The notes: generated from the letters alone by a model not told the origin. A stretch of 64,000 nt of DNA from Streptococcus sanguinis (GCF_001078705.1 NZ_CDMW01000001.1:1171541-1235540), one strand, 5' to 3'; positions 1 to 9,316 are shown, numbered from the stretch's first letter. A program made the numbers and translations.

Positions 1-229
1 GCGGCTGAGCAAAGTTTTGTGGATGACCTTGTGTTTCAACTGTTTGAGCTTCTTGTTGAGGCTGTTCAAAGCTTGATGAAGCTGGGCTAGCTTCACTAGA
101 CACTTGCTCAGCACTTAACTGTTCAGCTTCAACAAATTCCCCGGCAGCCAATGCTTGGGCAATTTCTTCTTCTGTAGCTGAGCGTCCGTTAACGGCCTCA
201 AAATATTCAAGCCAATCTTCTTTTGACAT
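1..229 (-). CDS. Hypothetical protein, N-terminal 76 residues only (runs off left edge)
   Basis: The reading frame opens with ATG at 229 after a GGAGA ribosome site and is still open at base 1. The start reads MSKEDWLEYFEAVNGR, followed by an acidic alanine/glutamate stretch and then a Ser/Gln/Glu-rich linker. No signal peptide or membrane segment is visible in the part present. The short charged head plus low-complexity linker suggests that a further domain, perhaps membrane-bound, lies beyond the edge, but that is inference. I do not recognise the family. A TATAAT-like box on the minus strand at 253-258 could serve as its promoter. Confidence 0.7.
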   Translation of the reverse strand, partial: MSKEDWLEYFEAVNGRSATEEEIAQALAAGEFVEAEQLSAEQVSSEASPASSSFEQPQQEAQTVETQGHPQNFAQP

Positions 230-272
230 AGATATTCTCCTATCCTCAATTTATTATACTACTATAGTATAC

Positions 273-305
273 AAAAAAAGGGCCGGAAATTCAATCTATT
301 CCGGC
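273..305 (-). terminator. Rho-independent terminator after the rhodanese gene
   Basis: GCCGGAA (282-288) pairs with TTCCGGC (299-305) around a 10-base loop. Read on the minus strand the stem is followed by seven Ts (273-279). It lies just downstream of the rhodanese stop and upstream of the next minus-strand gene. Confidence 0.8.
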
Positions 306-327
306 ATTTGCACTTCTTAATCGCTTG

Positions 328-624
328 TCACAACGTCAATTTAGCAGGAAAAGCTTCCACTCCTCCTTCGACATTGGTTACTTGGTAACCCTTGGCTTCC
401 AAAAATTCGCAGGCACGCGCTGAGCGGCCGCCTTTTTGGCAGATGATATGGTAGGGGATTTGTTTATCTAATTGCCCATAATTCTCCGGCAAGCTGCTGA
501 GAGGCAGATTCAGAGCTCCAGAGACATGTCCAGCTGTAAATTCGTCCACCTCACGGACATCAATCAACTGCAGTTCTTCTGCCTGCAATTTGTCATATAA
601 ATCTTTCGCACTAATTTTTTGCAT
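328..624 (-). CDS. Single-domain rhodanese-like protein
   Basis: A 98-residue, one-domain rhodanese fold protein of the kind that carries or transfers sulfane sulfur in the cytoplasm. The family hallmarks are in order: LIDVREVDEF near residue 22, GHVSGALNLPL, then the active-site loop CQKGGRSA, where the cysteine would carry the persulfide, and a C-terminal NVEGGVEAF motif. An in-frame start six codons upstream exists, but AGGAGA at 631-636 sits correctly for the ATG at 624, so that start is used. The ribosome site lies within or just before the end of the upstream reductase gene, so the two are probably cotranscribed. The physiological sulfur acceptor cannot be told from sequence. Confidence 0.88.
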   Translation of the reverse strand: MQKISAKDLYDKLQAEELQLIDVREVDEFTAGHVSGALNLPLSSLPENYGQLDKQIPYHIICQKGGRSARACEFLEAKGYQVTNVEGGVEAFPAKLTL

Positions 625-634
625 TCTTTTTCTC

Positions 635-1597
635 CTATTCATTCATAATCACGATTTTTCCAAAACCTGCTGTTCCCTCTATAAAAGCATGAGCTTTGGG
701 CACTTGCTCTAGGGGAAAGACACGCCTTGGTGTAACATTGACCTGGTAGCGGTCAATGTAGTCAAATAATTCATCTATCAAATCTTGGCTCACATGAGCA
801 GAGTGGAAACTTGTCAGAAAACTGTTATTTTTAATTTCTTCAATTGGGTTGAAATCATCCAGTTCCCATTGGCCGCCCAAGAGGCCGGTCACACAGATAA
901 TCCCGCCCTCTGCGATATGGTCAAATGAATCCTTGACAGTAGCTGGGCCGACCAATTCAAGGATTTTACCAAACTTCTCCTCTGTTTCCAGTCGACCATC
1001 CTGGTCTATGATGATATCGTCGTAGGCTTGGTGCTTGAGCAGAAACTGTTTGGAACCGCTATTGACCGAGCCCACGATATGTGTGTCTGGAAACTGTGCC
1101 TTGACCAGACGAGCAAAGGCCAAACCGACACCGCTAGTAGCAGCTCGGACTAAAATCTTGTCATTGGGCTCAATACACAGATTTTTCATAGAGCCTAGAG
1201 CAGTATAATAGGTCTCTGGCACTGCAGCCAGCTCCGTCCAGGTCAGGTTGGTCTCGACTGTATAAATTTGGTCGTTCGGCAGGAGGACATACTCAGCATA
1301 AGAACCGTCAAAAGCTCGCCCCATTTCACCCATAATGGAAACCACTTTTTGACCGACCTCTAAATCAGGCCGAGTCGTCTCAGCCACTTGACCAACACAC
1401 TCAATGCCTAAAATTCGAGGAAAGGTGACACTAGGCGATAAACCCTCACGAGTAAAAATCTCCGATCGGTTAATCCCAAACCCTCTGACCCTGACCAAGG
1501 TCCAGCCTTCTTGAAGTTGTGGAATCGGTCTTTCTTCCAGCAGAAGCTTTTCTGGGCCACCTGCTTCGTAAATGACTATAGCTTTCATCGTTTCCAT
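635..1597 (-). CDS. Zinc-independent MDR-family quinone/alcohol oxidoreductase
   Basis: 320 residues, a normal length for the medium-chain dehydrogenase/reductase superfamily. The N-terminal GroES-like half contains FGINRSEIFTREG, GIECVGQV and GQKVVSIMGEMGRAFDGSYAEYV. The Rossmann half has the nucleotide loop RAATSGVGLAFARLVKA near residue 150. The zinc-binding cysteine cluster of classical alcohol dehydrogenases is absent, so it is most like NADPH:quinone reductase-type enzymes. GAGGTGA precedes the ATG at 1597, with a second ATG three codons in. It overlaps the ribosome site of the rhodanese gene, suggesting one transcript. The true substrate is unknown. Confidence 0.85.
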   Translation of the reverse strand: METMKAIVIYEAGGPEKLLLEERPIPQLQEGWTLVRVRGFGINRSEIFTREGLSPSVTFPRILGIECVGQVAETTRPDLEVGQKVVSIMGEMGRAFDGSYAEYVLLPNDQIYTVETNLTWTELAAVPETYYTALGSMKNLCIEPNDKILVRAATSGVGLAFARLVKAQFPDTHIVGSVNSGSKQFLLKHQAYDDIIIDQDGRLETEEKFGKILELVGPATVKDSFDHIAEGGIICVTGLLGGQWELDDFNPIEEIKNNSFLTSFHSAHVSQDLIDELFDYIDRYQVNVTPRRVFPLEQVPKAHAFIEGTAGFGKIVIMNE

Positions 1598-1654
1598 AGA
1601 ATCACCTCGCTTTCTACAAAGTTTAGCATTCTAAGCTTAGACTTTTCAAAAAAA

Positions 1655-1859
1655 TCAGTCAGCTACTCCTGCAAGGTATAATAGTTCTTTGACAAAATCA
1701 TTGGCTGGCTGTTGGAGAATCTCCTGAGAGGAAGCAAGTTGCTGGATACGTCCTTCATCCAAGTTCAAGACGCTAGCAAATGAGTGATACCAATCCACTC
1801 GGTTTGACAACCTGAGAGAGCAGCTGGATAGTACTACTCTATCTCAGCAAAACAGTTAG
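1655..1859 (-). pseudogene. Relic of an ABC-transporter ATPase (glycine betaine/proline-type C-terminus)
   Basis: No intact frame is present, but the minus strand still spells ABC-ATPase pieces in two frames. One frame has PAALSGCQTEWIGITH, a decayed form of the LSGGQ signature region. The other has DEGRIQQLASSQEILQQPAN followed by DFVKELLYLAG and a stop at 1655-1657, which is the C-terminal pattern of OpuA/ProV-like importers. The stretch between signature and tail (Walker B, H-loop) is missing, so the remnant combines an internal deletion, a frameshift and in-frame stops. It lies directly downstream of the ProX-type gene. The family assignment is from pattern only. Confidence 0.6.
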
Positions 1860-2348
1860 TTAAAGCTCCAGCACTTGGTAAGAGTAGCCTAAATCTTGCA
1901 AGAATTTAAACAAATCTTTTGTAGAGACAAAGATAGTCTTTTCATTGGTATTAGGATGGAAACTCATGCGTTCTTCGTTGATAATCTCTTTATCAAAATA
2001 AACTTGAATATCCTTTTCCTCATTGTTTAGCAGACCAAAAGGCGATACAGTTCCTGGTGGCAGCTGCATTTTTTCGAAGAGAGAATCTGCTGAAGCCATG
2101 CGAATACGGTTGGCTGAAACCAGCTCTTTAAACAAATCCATGTCCAGACTCTTCTTGTCATCCATAATCAGCAGGTAATACTGGGTTTTCTTCTTATTGG
2201 TCAAAAACATGGTCTTGGTCCGAACACCTTCGATTCCTTCGATAAAGGTGTCTGCTTGCTCTGTGGTCAGCGCTGGCTTATGCTCTACCAACTCGAACGG
2301 AATGTCTAATTCCTTTAGTTTTTCTACTACTTTTTCAAATGCATCCAT
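1860..2348 (-). CDS. Prolyl-tRNA editing deacylase-like protein (YbaK/ProX domain)
   Basis: 162 residues, the length of free-standing trans-editing proteins of the INS/ProX superfamily, which hydrolyse mischarged aminoacyl-tRNA such as Ala-tRNA(Pro). Visible family blocks are LVEHKPALTTEQADTFI near residue 20, TKTMFLTNKKKTQYYLL near 45 (the lysine-containing strand that positions the substrate), and GTVSPFGLLNN near 98. Proteins of this PrdX-type subgroup are common in Gram-positive bacteria that also carry an editing-deficient ProRS. The stop abuts the ABC-ATPase relic. The exact tRNA substrate is inferred from the family. Confidence 0.85.
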   Translation of the reverse strand: MDAFEKVVEKLKELDIPFELVEHKPALTTEQADTFIEGIEGVRTKTMFLTNKKKTQYYLLIMDDKKSLDMDLFKELVSANRIRMASADSLFEKMQLPPGTVSPFGLLNNEEKDIQVYFDKEIINEERMSFHPNTNEKTIFVSTKDLFKFLQDLGYSYQVLEL

Positions 2349-2358
2349 CCTTCTTACC

Positions 2359-2943
2359 TCATTTCTTCATGATATTCTTTACAATTTTTTGCAAGTCTGG
2401 CACAACCTGCTCTGCAAACCAAGGATTTTTAGCCATCCAAATTTGGTTGCGGGGCGATGGGTGGACCAAAGGAAAAAAGTCAGGCAGGTAGTCTTGATAA
2501 CGTTGAACCGTCTCGGTCAGCTTGATATTTCCTTTTTGATGAAGATAGTATTTTTGCGCATACTGACCAATCAAAATTGTCAGCTCAATATCTGGCAAAA
2601 GCTCTAAAATTGGCTGATGCCATTTGTCCGCAAAGCCCTTACGAGGTGGTAAATCTCCAGACTTCCCATGCCCCGGAAAATAAAAATCCATGGGCAAAAC
2701 CGCAAAGTAGCCAGAATTATAAAAAGTCTCTTCATCGACACCCAGCCATTTTCTCAGCCGCTCACCACTCTTGTCCTTCCAGTAAAGTCCTGCCTGCTGA
2801 GTTTTCAGCCCCGGCGCTTGACCAACAATGTTAATCCGAGCATTCTTAGGTGCCGCAAAAAGCGGCTTGATTCCCTGCTCTGTAAATTCTTGATTTTCTG
2901 GATCAGACATGATGGCCTTGGCAATATCCTCTATTGTTTGCAT
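2359..2943 (-). CDS. Uracil-DNA glycosylase family protein
   Basis: 194 residues. The family motifs are visible: motif A as NIVGQAPGLKTQQAGLYW (about residues 38-55) and motif B as LVHPSPRNQIW near residue 158, with PMDFYFPGHGKSGD between them. This pattern fits the uracil-DNA glycosylase superfamily proteins of Firmicutes that are distinct from the family-1 Ung. The start is the ATG at 2943 because AAGGAG lies six bases upstream; an ATG five codons earlier would place that ribosome site inside the gene. It is separated from the next gene upstream (pepV) by about 50 bases. The role in base-excision repair is inferred from the family. Confidence 0.82.
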   Translation of the reverse strand: MQTIEDIAKAIMSDPENQEFTEQGIKPLFAAPKNARINIVGQAPGLKTQQAGLYWKDKSGERLRKWLGVDEETFYNSGYFAVLPMDFYFPGHGKSGDLPPRKGFADKWHQPILELLPDIELTILIGQYAQKYYLHQKGNIKLTETVQRYQDYLPDFFPLVHPSPRNQIWMAKNPWFAEQVVPDLQKIVKNIMKK

Positions 2944-2996
2944 GATAGCTCCTTGCAAAGAAACTCATCCAGCAAGGCCAAACGAGTTCTTCTTTT

Positions 2997-4403
2997 TTAT
3001 TTGATTAGCTCGTAGATAGCCTCCGCGTAAATGGCCGCAGCACGGAAAAGGTCTTCTACGTCTGTAAATTCATTGGCTTGATGCATAGTGTTGACATAGT
3101 CTGGGAACATAGCTCCAAAAGCCACACCGCGCTTCAAAAGACGGCCAAAGGTTCCACCACCAATGACTTGCTCATGTCCTTTGAGACCCGTTTGTTTTTC
3201 GTAAACACTCAAAAGAGTTGCTACCAATTCATCATCTACTGGGACATAGTGCGGAGTGTGTCCGTGTTCAGACAAACTCACAGACACAACACCAGTAACT
3301 TTTTCAAGACCGGCCTGAATTGTTTTCGGATCAGTTCCTTGCGGGTAACGGATATTCAGAGCAATGGTATTGTCAGCATTGGCACTGTCAAAATGGAAGA
3401 CACCAGCATTCATACTGAGAACACCCATTTTAGCATCTGTATAAGCAATTCCTAACTTCTCACCAGCAAAGTCTTCGTGCAGAACTTGAGCCGCAACTTC
3501 CAGATAAGCCTTGGCGTCACCAGCAAAGTCGAATTGGTTGAGGAAGAGAGCCAGATAGGTTGCGCCGTTGATACCGTCCTCTGGTGTAGAACCATGAGCT
3601 GATTTCCCAATGACTGTCACTTCAAGAGCGTCGCCATTTTCTTTTAGACTAGCTGAAACCTTGTGGGCAGCAGCAAAGTCTTGTAATTTCTTATCCAACT
3701 CCTCTGCATCAACTGCTGCAGTAAAAATAGCTGTCGCTGATTCTGGCACCATATTCTCACGAAGTCCGCCAGTGAAGCTCTTAAGTTTAAAGCTGCCATC
3801 ATTACTATTACCAAAGTGGAGATATTCTGAGATATTTCCTTTTTCACCGTTAATGATTGGAAATTCCGCATCTGGTGAGAAACCAAAGTCTGGCTCAGGT
3901 AGGCCAACATGCTTGAAATAATAGTCCATGTCTTGCCAACCGGATTCCTCGTCTGTCCCCACCACAAAGCGCACGCGCTTAGATACTGGCAATCCCAAGT
4001 CTTTGATGATTTTCAAACCGTAGTAACAAGCCATGGTTGGCCCTTTATCATCAGACGAACCACGCGCATAAAGCTTACCATCAATAATTTCAGGTTTGTA
4101 AGGATCTGTATTCCAGCCACTCCCGGCAGGAACCACATCCATGTGGGCAAAAATTCCAAGTTCTTCCGTACCCTCACCAAAAGTAAAGTGTCCAGCATAA
4201 TTGTCCACATTCTTCGTTTCATAACCATCGCGTTCAGCAATTTCTAAAAACTTATGCAGAGCTTGAACAGGTCCAGGTCCAAAAGGATGCTCCTTGTCTG
4301 CCTTGGAATCATCCCGCTCTGAGTTGATTTCCAAAAGACTAAACAGGTCAGCTAAGAGAGCTTCTCTGCGTTTTTCAACTTCCGCTTTAAAATCAATTGT
4401 CAT
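2997..4403 (-). CDS. pepV: Dipeptidase PepV (M20 metallopeptidase)
   Basis: 468 residues, the usual length of lactic-acid-bacterial PepV, a cytoplasmic di-zinc dipeptidase that finishes peptide breakdown. Metal-site motifs are visible in order: IFAHMDVVPAGSGW (His near 87), GSSDDKGP (Asp near 119), VVGTDEESGW (the catalytic Glu and ligand Glu near 152), PDAEFPI near 178, and GGGTFGR with a downstream TMHQANEF that supplies the last histidine. The dimerisation/lid insertion typical of PepV lies between about 195 and 380. It follows a nitroreductase gene by about 70 bases, a neighbourhood also known from pneumococci. Confidence 0.95.
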   Translation of the reverse strand: MTIDFKAEVEKRREALLADLFSLLEINSERDDSKADKEHPFGPGPVQALHKFLEIAERDGYETKNVDNYAGHFTFGEGTEELGIFAHMDVVPAGSGWNTDPYKPEIIDGKLYARGSSDDKGPTMACYYGLKIIKDLGLPVSKRVRFVVGTDEESGWQDMDYYFKHVGLPEPDFGFSPDAEFPIINGEKGNISEYLHFGNSNDGSFKLKSFTGGLRENMVPESATAIFTAAVDAEELDKKLQDFAAAHKVSASLKENGDALEVTVIGKSAHGSTPEDGINGATYLALFLNQFDFAGDAKAYLEVAAQVLHEDFAGEKLGIAYTDAKMGVLSMNAGVFHFDSANADNTIALNIRYPQGTDPKTIQAGLEKVTGVVSVSLSEHGHTPHYVPVDDELVATLLSVYEKQTGLKGHEQVIGGGTFGRLLKRGVAFGAMFPDYVNTMHQANEFTDVEDLFRAAAIYAEAIYELIK

Positions 4404-4473
4404 TATTTCACCCCAAATTTCTAATTCGATTTAAATCAATAGAATGTCGAATTAAATCATAAACGCAACTATA

Positions 4474-5079
4474 TCAACGTTTCTCAATGATTTCATCAAC
4501 CGGCAAACGATAACTAGGCTCTAGTTTTTCATCTGTATAGCCAACAGTAATCAAGAGTTCCGGACGAAAACGCTCATCAATTTCCAAAACCTCATTAACC
4601 TTAGATTTATCGAAACCTAAGATGATGTTAGAGCCGATACCTTGGTCAGTCAGAGCCAAAACAAGATTCATGGTTACCAGACCAGCATTGAGAGATAAAT
4701 AATCGCTCTTTTGCTGTTCACTATAGCGAGCAAACTCAGCTGGCAGATTTTGCATGTAAAATTGGAGCTGCTCATCAGAGAAATTCTTAACTCCAGCTAC
4801 CCGCGCAATCTTACGAGCCCGCTTGGTCAAATCTGTATCCGTAAAGAGGGCAATGGTCACTGGTGCTTCCTTAATCTGGTCCACATTTCCACCGAAAGCT
4901 GTCTCTGCCAGAGCCTGATTACGCTCCCGCACCACAACGAACTTCCATGGCTGGCTATTGTGAGCACTGGGTGCCAACGTTGCAATTTCAATGGCAGTGC
5001 GAACATCCTTTGGATCCACAGGCTTGTCATTAAAATGCTTGGTCGCATGACGCTTTTTATTGAGTTCTAGAAATTTCAT
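4474..5079 (-). CDS. Nitroreductase family protein (FMN-dependent)
   Basis: 201 residues, a single NfsB/FRP-like nitroreductase domain. The N-terminal LNKKRHATKHFNDKPV supplies the phosphate-binding Arg/His region, and APSAHNSQPWKFVVV near residue 38 is the classic FMN-contacting motif. DQGIGSNIILGF near 150 is the second conserved block. ATG at 5079 has AAAGGA at a sensible distance, whereas the ATG three codons upstream overlaps it. It precedes pepV on the same strand. The physiological electron acceptor is not visible from sequence. Confidence 0.88.
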   Translation of the reverse strand: MKFLELNKKRHATKHFNDKPVDPKDVRTAIEIATLAPSAHNSQPWKFVVVRERNQALAETAFGGNVDQIKEAPVTIALFTDTDLTKRARKIARVAGVKNFSDEQLQFYMQNLPAEFARYSEQQKSDYLSLNAGLVTMNLVLALTDQGIGSNIILGFDKSKVNEVLEIDERFRPELLITVGYTDEKLEPSYRLPVDEIIEKR

Positions 5080-5240
5080 AAGTCGCATCCTTTTCTAAAT
5101 ATATTAGCTTCATTTTATCATATTTTGTAAGAGTTTGCAGGAGTTTTTTCACTGGGAGAAACTTTACACCGTAACTGTTATGAATATTTTAGGCTTTCTC
5201 TCAAATACTCTTTCTTCGATTGATTTTAAATTTTAGGAAT

Positions 5241-5269
5241 AAAAAAAGCAGGTGGTTCTTACCTGCTTT
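5241..5269 (-). terminator. Terminator after the lipoprotein gene
   Basis: A stem of AAGCAGGT (5246-5253) with ACCTGCTT (5261-5268) and a 7-base loop. On the minus strand it is followed by a run of Ts, just past the stop of the gene at 5277. Confidence 0.85.
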
Positions 5270-5276
5270 GTTAATA

Positions 5277-5822
5277 TTATTGTCCAGATTTAAGCTGACC
5301 AAGAGCTTTATAAGCCCCTTCAATAGCCTTCTTCATAGCATCACGTCCTGTTTTCAATTGCTGAGCAAATAGAGCACGATTTTGTTCCGGAATTTCTGTA
5401 TCATCTGAACCAGCACTTGAGAGCGTTTCATTAAAAGTTTCTCTTGAAGTTTCCATAGATTGAATAGCTGGTTCTACTTGTTGATTGTATGCTTCTTTCC
5501 CAGCCTCAGGTACTTTGTTCCCAATTTCATCAATGTACTTTTTATAATTATCAATCAACTTACTAAAGAGAGCTTTCATGTCACCAATTGTTTTAGCATT
5601 GTCGATTTCTTCATCTGTCAAAAGAACAATTTCTGGGATTTCTACATCTGAACTAGCTGTTTTTGATGAAGTTTCAGAGCTACTTGATTTACTCTTTGAA
5701 GTAGATGTTTTTTCTACAGAACTTGAAGCTTTTTCAGAAGAATCTGATGTTGTTTTTCCAGAACATGCTGCTAAAGTTATAACAGATAAAAGCGCTACAC
5801 TAGCTGTAATAATTTTTCTCAT
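5277..5822 (-). CDS. Small serine-rich lipoprotein, function unknown
   Basis: 181 residues. A basic start, a hydrophobic stretch and the lipobox ITLAAC put cysteine 20 at the mature N-terminus, so the protein should be anchored to the outer face of the membrane. Residues 21-60 are a Ser/Thr/Lys spacer, followed by a mostly helical, charged domain of about 120 residues (LLTDEEIDNAKTIGDMKALF onward). No enzyme motif is visible. It ends at its own terminator and starts about 40 bases from the end of uvrC, so it may be read through from that gene. Confidence 0.85.
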   Translation of the reverse strand: MRKIITASVALLSVITLAACSGKTTSDSSEKASSSVEKTSTSKSKSSSSETSSKTASSDVEIPEIVLLTDEEIDNAKTIGDMKALFSKLIDNYKKYIDEIGNKVPEAGKEAYNQQVEPAIQSMETSRETFNETLSSAGSDDTEIPEQNRALFAQQLKTGRDAMKKAIEGAYKALGQLKSGQ

Positions 5823-5865
5823 TATAGGAAAAATTCAGCATACACAGTCCTCATATGAGATTTGT

Positions 5866-7695
5866 CTATTTTAAATCCACCTGTGGCTCTGCTACTTCTG
5901 GCAATGTTGCTTTCTGCTGGTCTACTGGATTCAACTTCTCCCGCACCGCTTCTGCCACTGCTCGTGGTACACCGACTTCGACGATTTGGTCGACACTGGC
6001 TTCTTTAATCTTGGTTAGAGATTTGAAGTGTTTCATAAGATTTTGCTTGCGTTTTGGTCCCAAGCCTTCAATGCCATCCAGCTGCGATGAGAAGGAATTT
6101 TTAGACCGGAGCTGGCGGTGGAAGCTAATGGCGAAGCGGTGGACCTCATCTTGGATACGCTGAAGCAGGAAAAATTCCTGCGAATTCCGGGATAATTCTA
6201 CAACCTGCAGAGGGTCACCAAAGAGCAGTTCATGGGTCTGGTGCTTGTCATTTTTTTGCAGTCCAGCGATGGGAATATCCAATCCCAACTGCTCCTGAAT
6301 AACTTCTTTAGCGACATTGACCTGACCCTGTCCACCGTCAATGACAATCAAATCAGGCGGAGTCAGTCCATCTCGAATCACCCGACTATAGCGCCGCTTG
6401 ATGACCTCACGCATACTTGCGTAGTCATCGGGTCCTACCACAGTCTTAATCTTATACTTGCGATAGTCCTTCTTGCTTGGTTTACCATTGACAAAGACCA
6501 CCATAGCTGATACAGGACTGGTCCCCATGATGTTGGAGTTATCAAAAGACTCAATGCGAACAGGTGTCGGAATGTTAAGAAGCTGCCCTAGATTCTCAAT
6601 AGCACCTTGGGTCTTTTCAATAGATTTCTCCAAAAGGTCAAATTTCTGCCGGAGACTGACTCGGGCGTTTTTGATAGCCAGATTGACCAACTGCTTCTTC
6701 TCGCCTCGCTGGGGCTTTAGCACCTTGGTATCCACCATGGCCCGTACAGCTTCTTCGTCAATATCTGCCGGAATCAAAATTTCATTGGGCTTGAGGTGGG
6801 ATTTTTCCTGATAGAACTGGCCAACATAGGTCAAAAAATCTTCGTCAGGATCATTGTAATAAGGAAAAAGATTGACATCGCGCTCGATTAACTTGCCCTG
6901 GCGGACAAAGAAGACCTGTACGCACATCCAGCCCTTATCTACATAGTAACCAAAGACATCCCGATTCTGCAAATCCTTGGCCATGACCCGCTGCTTGGTT
7001 CGCAGGGTGCCAATGGACTGAATCAAGTCGCGGTACTCTGCCGCTTTTTCAAACTCCATAGCTTGCGCTGCGCCAGCCATTTTCCCCCGTAAATCCTCAA
7101 TAATCTGGTCATCCTGACCCTTGAGAAAGGCCGCCACCTCCTGAGCCAGCTCTTTGAAATACTGGCTGTCTACTTGGCAAATAGTGTGAGCCTTGCACTG
7201 CCCCAGATGGTAGTAAAAGCAGACCTTTTCAGGCGGATTTGTACACTTGCGGAAAGGAAAGAGTCGATCCAAAAGACGCTTAATTTCATTGGCCGCACCG
7301 ACATCCGGATAAGGACCAAAATAAAGTCCACCGTCCTTTTTGACTTGGCGCGTGATGATTAGGCGTGGATAGGTTTCGTTAGTAATCTTGATAAATGGAT
7401 AGGACTTATCGTCCTTGAGCATGATATTGTACTTGGGCTGGTTTTCCTTGATTAGATTGATTTCCAGAAGCAAAGCCTCAATGTTAGACTCGGTGACAAT
7501 AAACTCAAAATCCTCAATCTCAGAAACAAGAGCCTCCGTCTTGGTATCATGACTACCACGGAAATAAGAACGAACCCGGTTGCGCAGATTCTTGGCTTTG
7601 CCAACATAAATAATAGTATCGTTTTTGTCTTTGTGAATGTAACAGCCGGGACTGGTCGGCAACAGTTCCAGCTTTGATTGGATTAGCTTGTTCAT
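5866..7695 (-). CDS. uvrC: Excinuclease ABC subunit C
   Basis: 609 residues, the usual length of UvrC, the dual-incision nuclease of nucleotide excision repair. The N-terminal GIY-YIG domain is visible ([12 protein letters not shown], then [18 protein letters not shown]). The central UVR motif near residue 200 ([13 protein letters not shown]) binds UvrB. The C-terminal RNase H-like half has [15 protein letters not shown] and [11 protein letters not shown], and a helix-hairpin-helix end has [17 protein letters not shown]. The ATG at 7695 fits family alignments. No ribosome site is seen, and a TATAAT-like box lies only seven bases upstream, so a leaderless transcript is possible. Confidence 0.96.
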   Translation of the reverse strand: MNKLIQSKLELLPTSPGCYIHKDKNDTIIYVGKAKNLRNRVRSYFRGSHDTKTEALVSEIEDFEFIVTESNIEALLLEINLIKENQPKYNIMLKDDKSYPFIKITNETYPRLIITRQVKKDGGLYFGPYPDVGAANEIKRLLDRLFPFRKCTNPPEKVCFYYHLGQCKAHTICQVDSQYFKELAQEVAAFLKGQDDQIIEDLRGKMAGAAQAMEFEKAAEYRDLIQSIGTLRTKQRVMAKDLQNRDVFGYYVDKGWMCVQVFFVRQGKLIERDVNLFPYYNDPDEDFLTYVGQFYQEKSHLKPNEILIPADIDEEAVRAMVDTKVLKPQRGEKKQLVNLAIKNARVSLRQKFDLLEKSIEKTQGAIENLGQLLNIPTPVRIESFDNSNIMGTSPVSAMVVFVNGKPSKKDYRKYKIKTVVGPDDYASMREVIKRRYSRVIRDGLTPPDLIVIDGGQGQVNVAKEVIQEQLGLDIPIAGLQKNDKHQTHELLFGDPLQVVELSRNSQEFFLLQRIQDEVHRFAISFHRQLRSKNSFSSQLDGIEGLGPKRKQNLMKHFKSLTKIKEASVDQIVEVGVPRAVAEAVREKLNPVDQQKATLPEVAEPQVDLK

Positions 7696-7995
7696 AGGTC
7701 TATTATAGCAGAAAAGAATAGCATACAACAGAAAGACGTTAGAATGTTAGAAAATCATAAGTTTGATTCTTTTCATAGGTAATACTGAACTTTAACTTGT
7801 CTTTATATCTTCTTGCAAGTATCAAAAATCAATCTCAAAAGAAACATGATTTTCTTTATAACAATGCGTTTTCTAAGTAAAAATCAAGCAAGCGATTGCA
7901 CAGCCATTTTAATAGGCTTTGATTAAATAAACAGAGATAAAATAGAAAAATTTTAGAAAAATTAATATATTTTTAAAAAATTTTTCAAAAAAGAC

Positions 7996-8024
7996 TTGAC
8001 AAAAATTGCAAACGGTTGCATAAT
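7996..8024 (+). promoter_or_regulatory. malX promoter with internal MalR/CcpA-type operator
   Basis: TTGACA at 7996-8001 and CATAAT at 8019-8024 are 17 bases apart. The spacer holds TGCAAACGGTTGCA (8007-8020), a near-perfect inverted repeat that matches LacI-family operators and the catabolite-responsive element pattern. A bound repressor would cover the promoter. The rest of 7696-8059 is AT-rich and shows no gene. Confidence 0.8.
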
Positions 8025-8059
8025 AGGATTGTAAATAAAAATTCCGGGAGGAAATAGGA

Positions 8060-9316
8060 ATGAAAACATGGAAAAAAGTAGTATTGGGCAGTGTCAGCTT
8101 GCTGGCTGCAGGAACACTGTTAGCAGCTTGTAGCTCGAACAGTAGCAAGGAGAGTTCTTCTTCTAAAGCTGATAGCAAGACCTTGAAACTTTGGGTACCA
8201 ACTGGTGCTAAAGATTCTTACTCTGATACAGTTAGCAAGTTCGAGAAAGAATCAGGCTACAAGGTTGATGTAGTCGAAATGGAAGATCCAAACGCTCAGG
8301 AAAATCTGACAAAAGATGCTAGTACTGCTGCTGATGTTTTCTCTCTGCCACACGACCAACTTGGTAAATTAGTTGAAGCTGGAGCTATTCAAGAAGTTCC
8401 TTCTAAAATGGCAGAAGAAGTCAAGAAAAACGATACTGAACAAGCAGCAGTTGGTGCTCAATACAAAGGCAAAACTTATGCTTTCCCATACGGTATCGAA
8501 TCACAAGTAACCTACTATAACAAATCAAGGCTTTCCGCTGATGATGTTAAGTCTTATGAAACCATCACTTCTAAAGCTAAATTTGGTGGAAACTTGAAAG
8601 AGGCTAATGGATACATCACTGCTCCACTCTTCCTTTCTGTTGGCGACACTCTCTTTGGTAAAGATGGTGAGCAAGTAGACGGAACAAACTGGGGTAACGA
8701 AGCCGGTGTGAACGTTCTGAAGTTCATCGCAGCTCAAAAGAATAACAGCGGTTTTGTAAACGTAGATGCTTCTAACCTTCTTGCTAAATTTGAAGATGGT
8801 TCAGTTGACGCTTTCCAATCAGGTCCATGGGACTACGCAGCTGCTGAAAAAGCTGTCGGCAAAGACAACCTTGGTATCTCTGTTTACCCAACTGTTAACA
8901 TCGGTGGACAAGACGTTCAACAAAAAGCCTTCCTCGGTGTAAAACTTTACGCAGTTAACCAAACACCTTCAAACGGCGACACTGACCGTATCGCAGCAAG
9001 CTACAAACTGGCTCAAGTGCTTACTAGCAAAGAAAGCCAAGAAAACCAATTCAAGTTTGAAGGACGTCACATCATCCCTGCTAACAAAGAAGTGCAAGAG
9101 TCTGAAGATGTTAAGAAAGATGCCTTGGCACAAGCTGTTATCACAATGGGATCTTCTGATACCTACACAACAGTTATGCCTAAACTTAGCCAAATGTCTG
9201 TCTTCTGGACTGAAAGTGCTGCAATCCTCAGCGATGCTTACAACGGTAAATTTGGTGAAGATCAATACCTCGCAAAATTACAACAGTTTGATAAAGATTT
9301 AGCAGCAGCTAAATAA
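8060..9316 (+). CDS. malX: Maltose/maltodextrin ABC transporter substrate-binding lipoprotein
   Basis: 418 residues. A signal sequence with lipobox TLLAAC puts the lipidated cysteine near residue 24, followed by a Ser/Lys spacer. The mature part is a family-1 sugar-binding protein: TLKLWVPTGAKDSYSDTV at its start, AADVFSLPHDQLGKLVEAG near 95, TYAFPYGIESQVTYYNK near 140, and GSVDAFQSGPWDYAAAEKA near 245. It captures maltodextrins outside the membrane for the permease encoded next. GGGAGG upstream is a strong ribosome site. A hairpin after the gene may let it be made in excess of the permease. Confidence 0.93.
   Translation: MKTWKKVVLGSVSLLAAGTLLAACSSNSSKESSSSKADSKTLKLWVPTGAKDSYSDTVSKFEKESGYKVDVVEMEDPNAQENLTKDASTAADVFSLPHDQLGKLVEAGAIQEVPSKMAEEVKKNDTEQAAVGAQYKGKTYAFPYGIESQVTYYNKSRLSADDVKSYETITSKAKFGGNLKEANGYITAPLFLSVGDTLFGKDGEQVDGTNWGNEAGVNVLKFIAAQKNNSGFVNVDASNLLAKFEDGSVDAFQSGPWDYAAAEKAVGKDNLGISVYPTVNIGGQDVQQKAFLGVKLYAVNQTPSNGDTDRIAASYKLAQVLTSKESQENQFKFEGRHIIPANKEVQESEDVKKDALAQAVITMGSSDTYTTVMPKLSQMSVFWTESAAILSDAYNGKFGEDQYLAKLQQFDKDLAAAK

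Noticed and set aside
7681-7728. A longer start for uvrC, 11 codons upstream
   Set aside because: The extra residues do not match UvrC N-termini, and no ribosome site precedes them; the ATG at 7695 agrees with the family.
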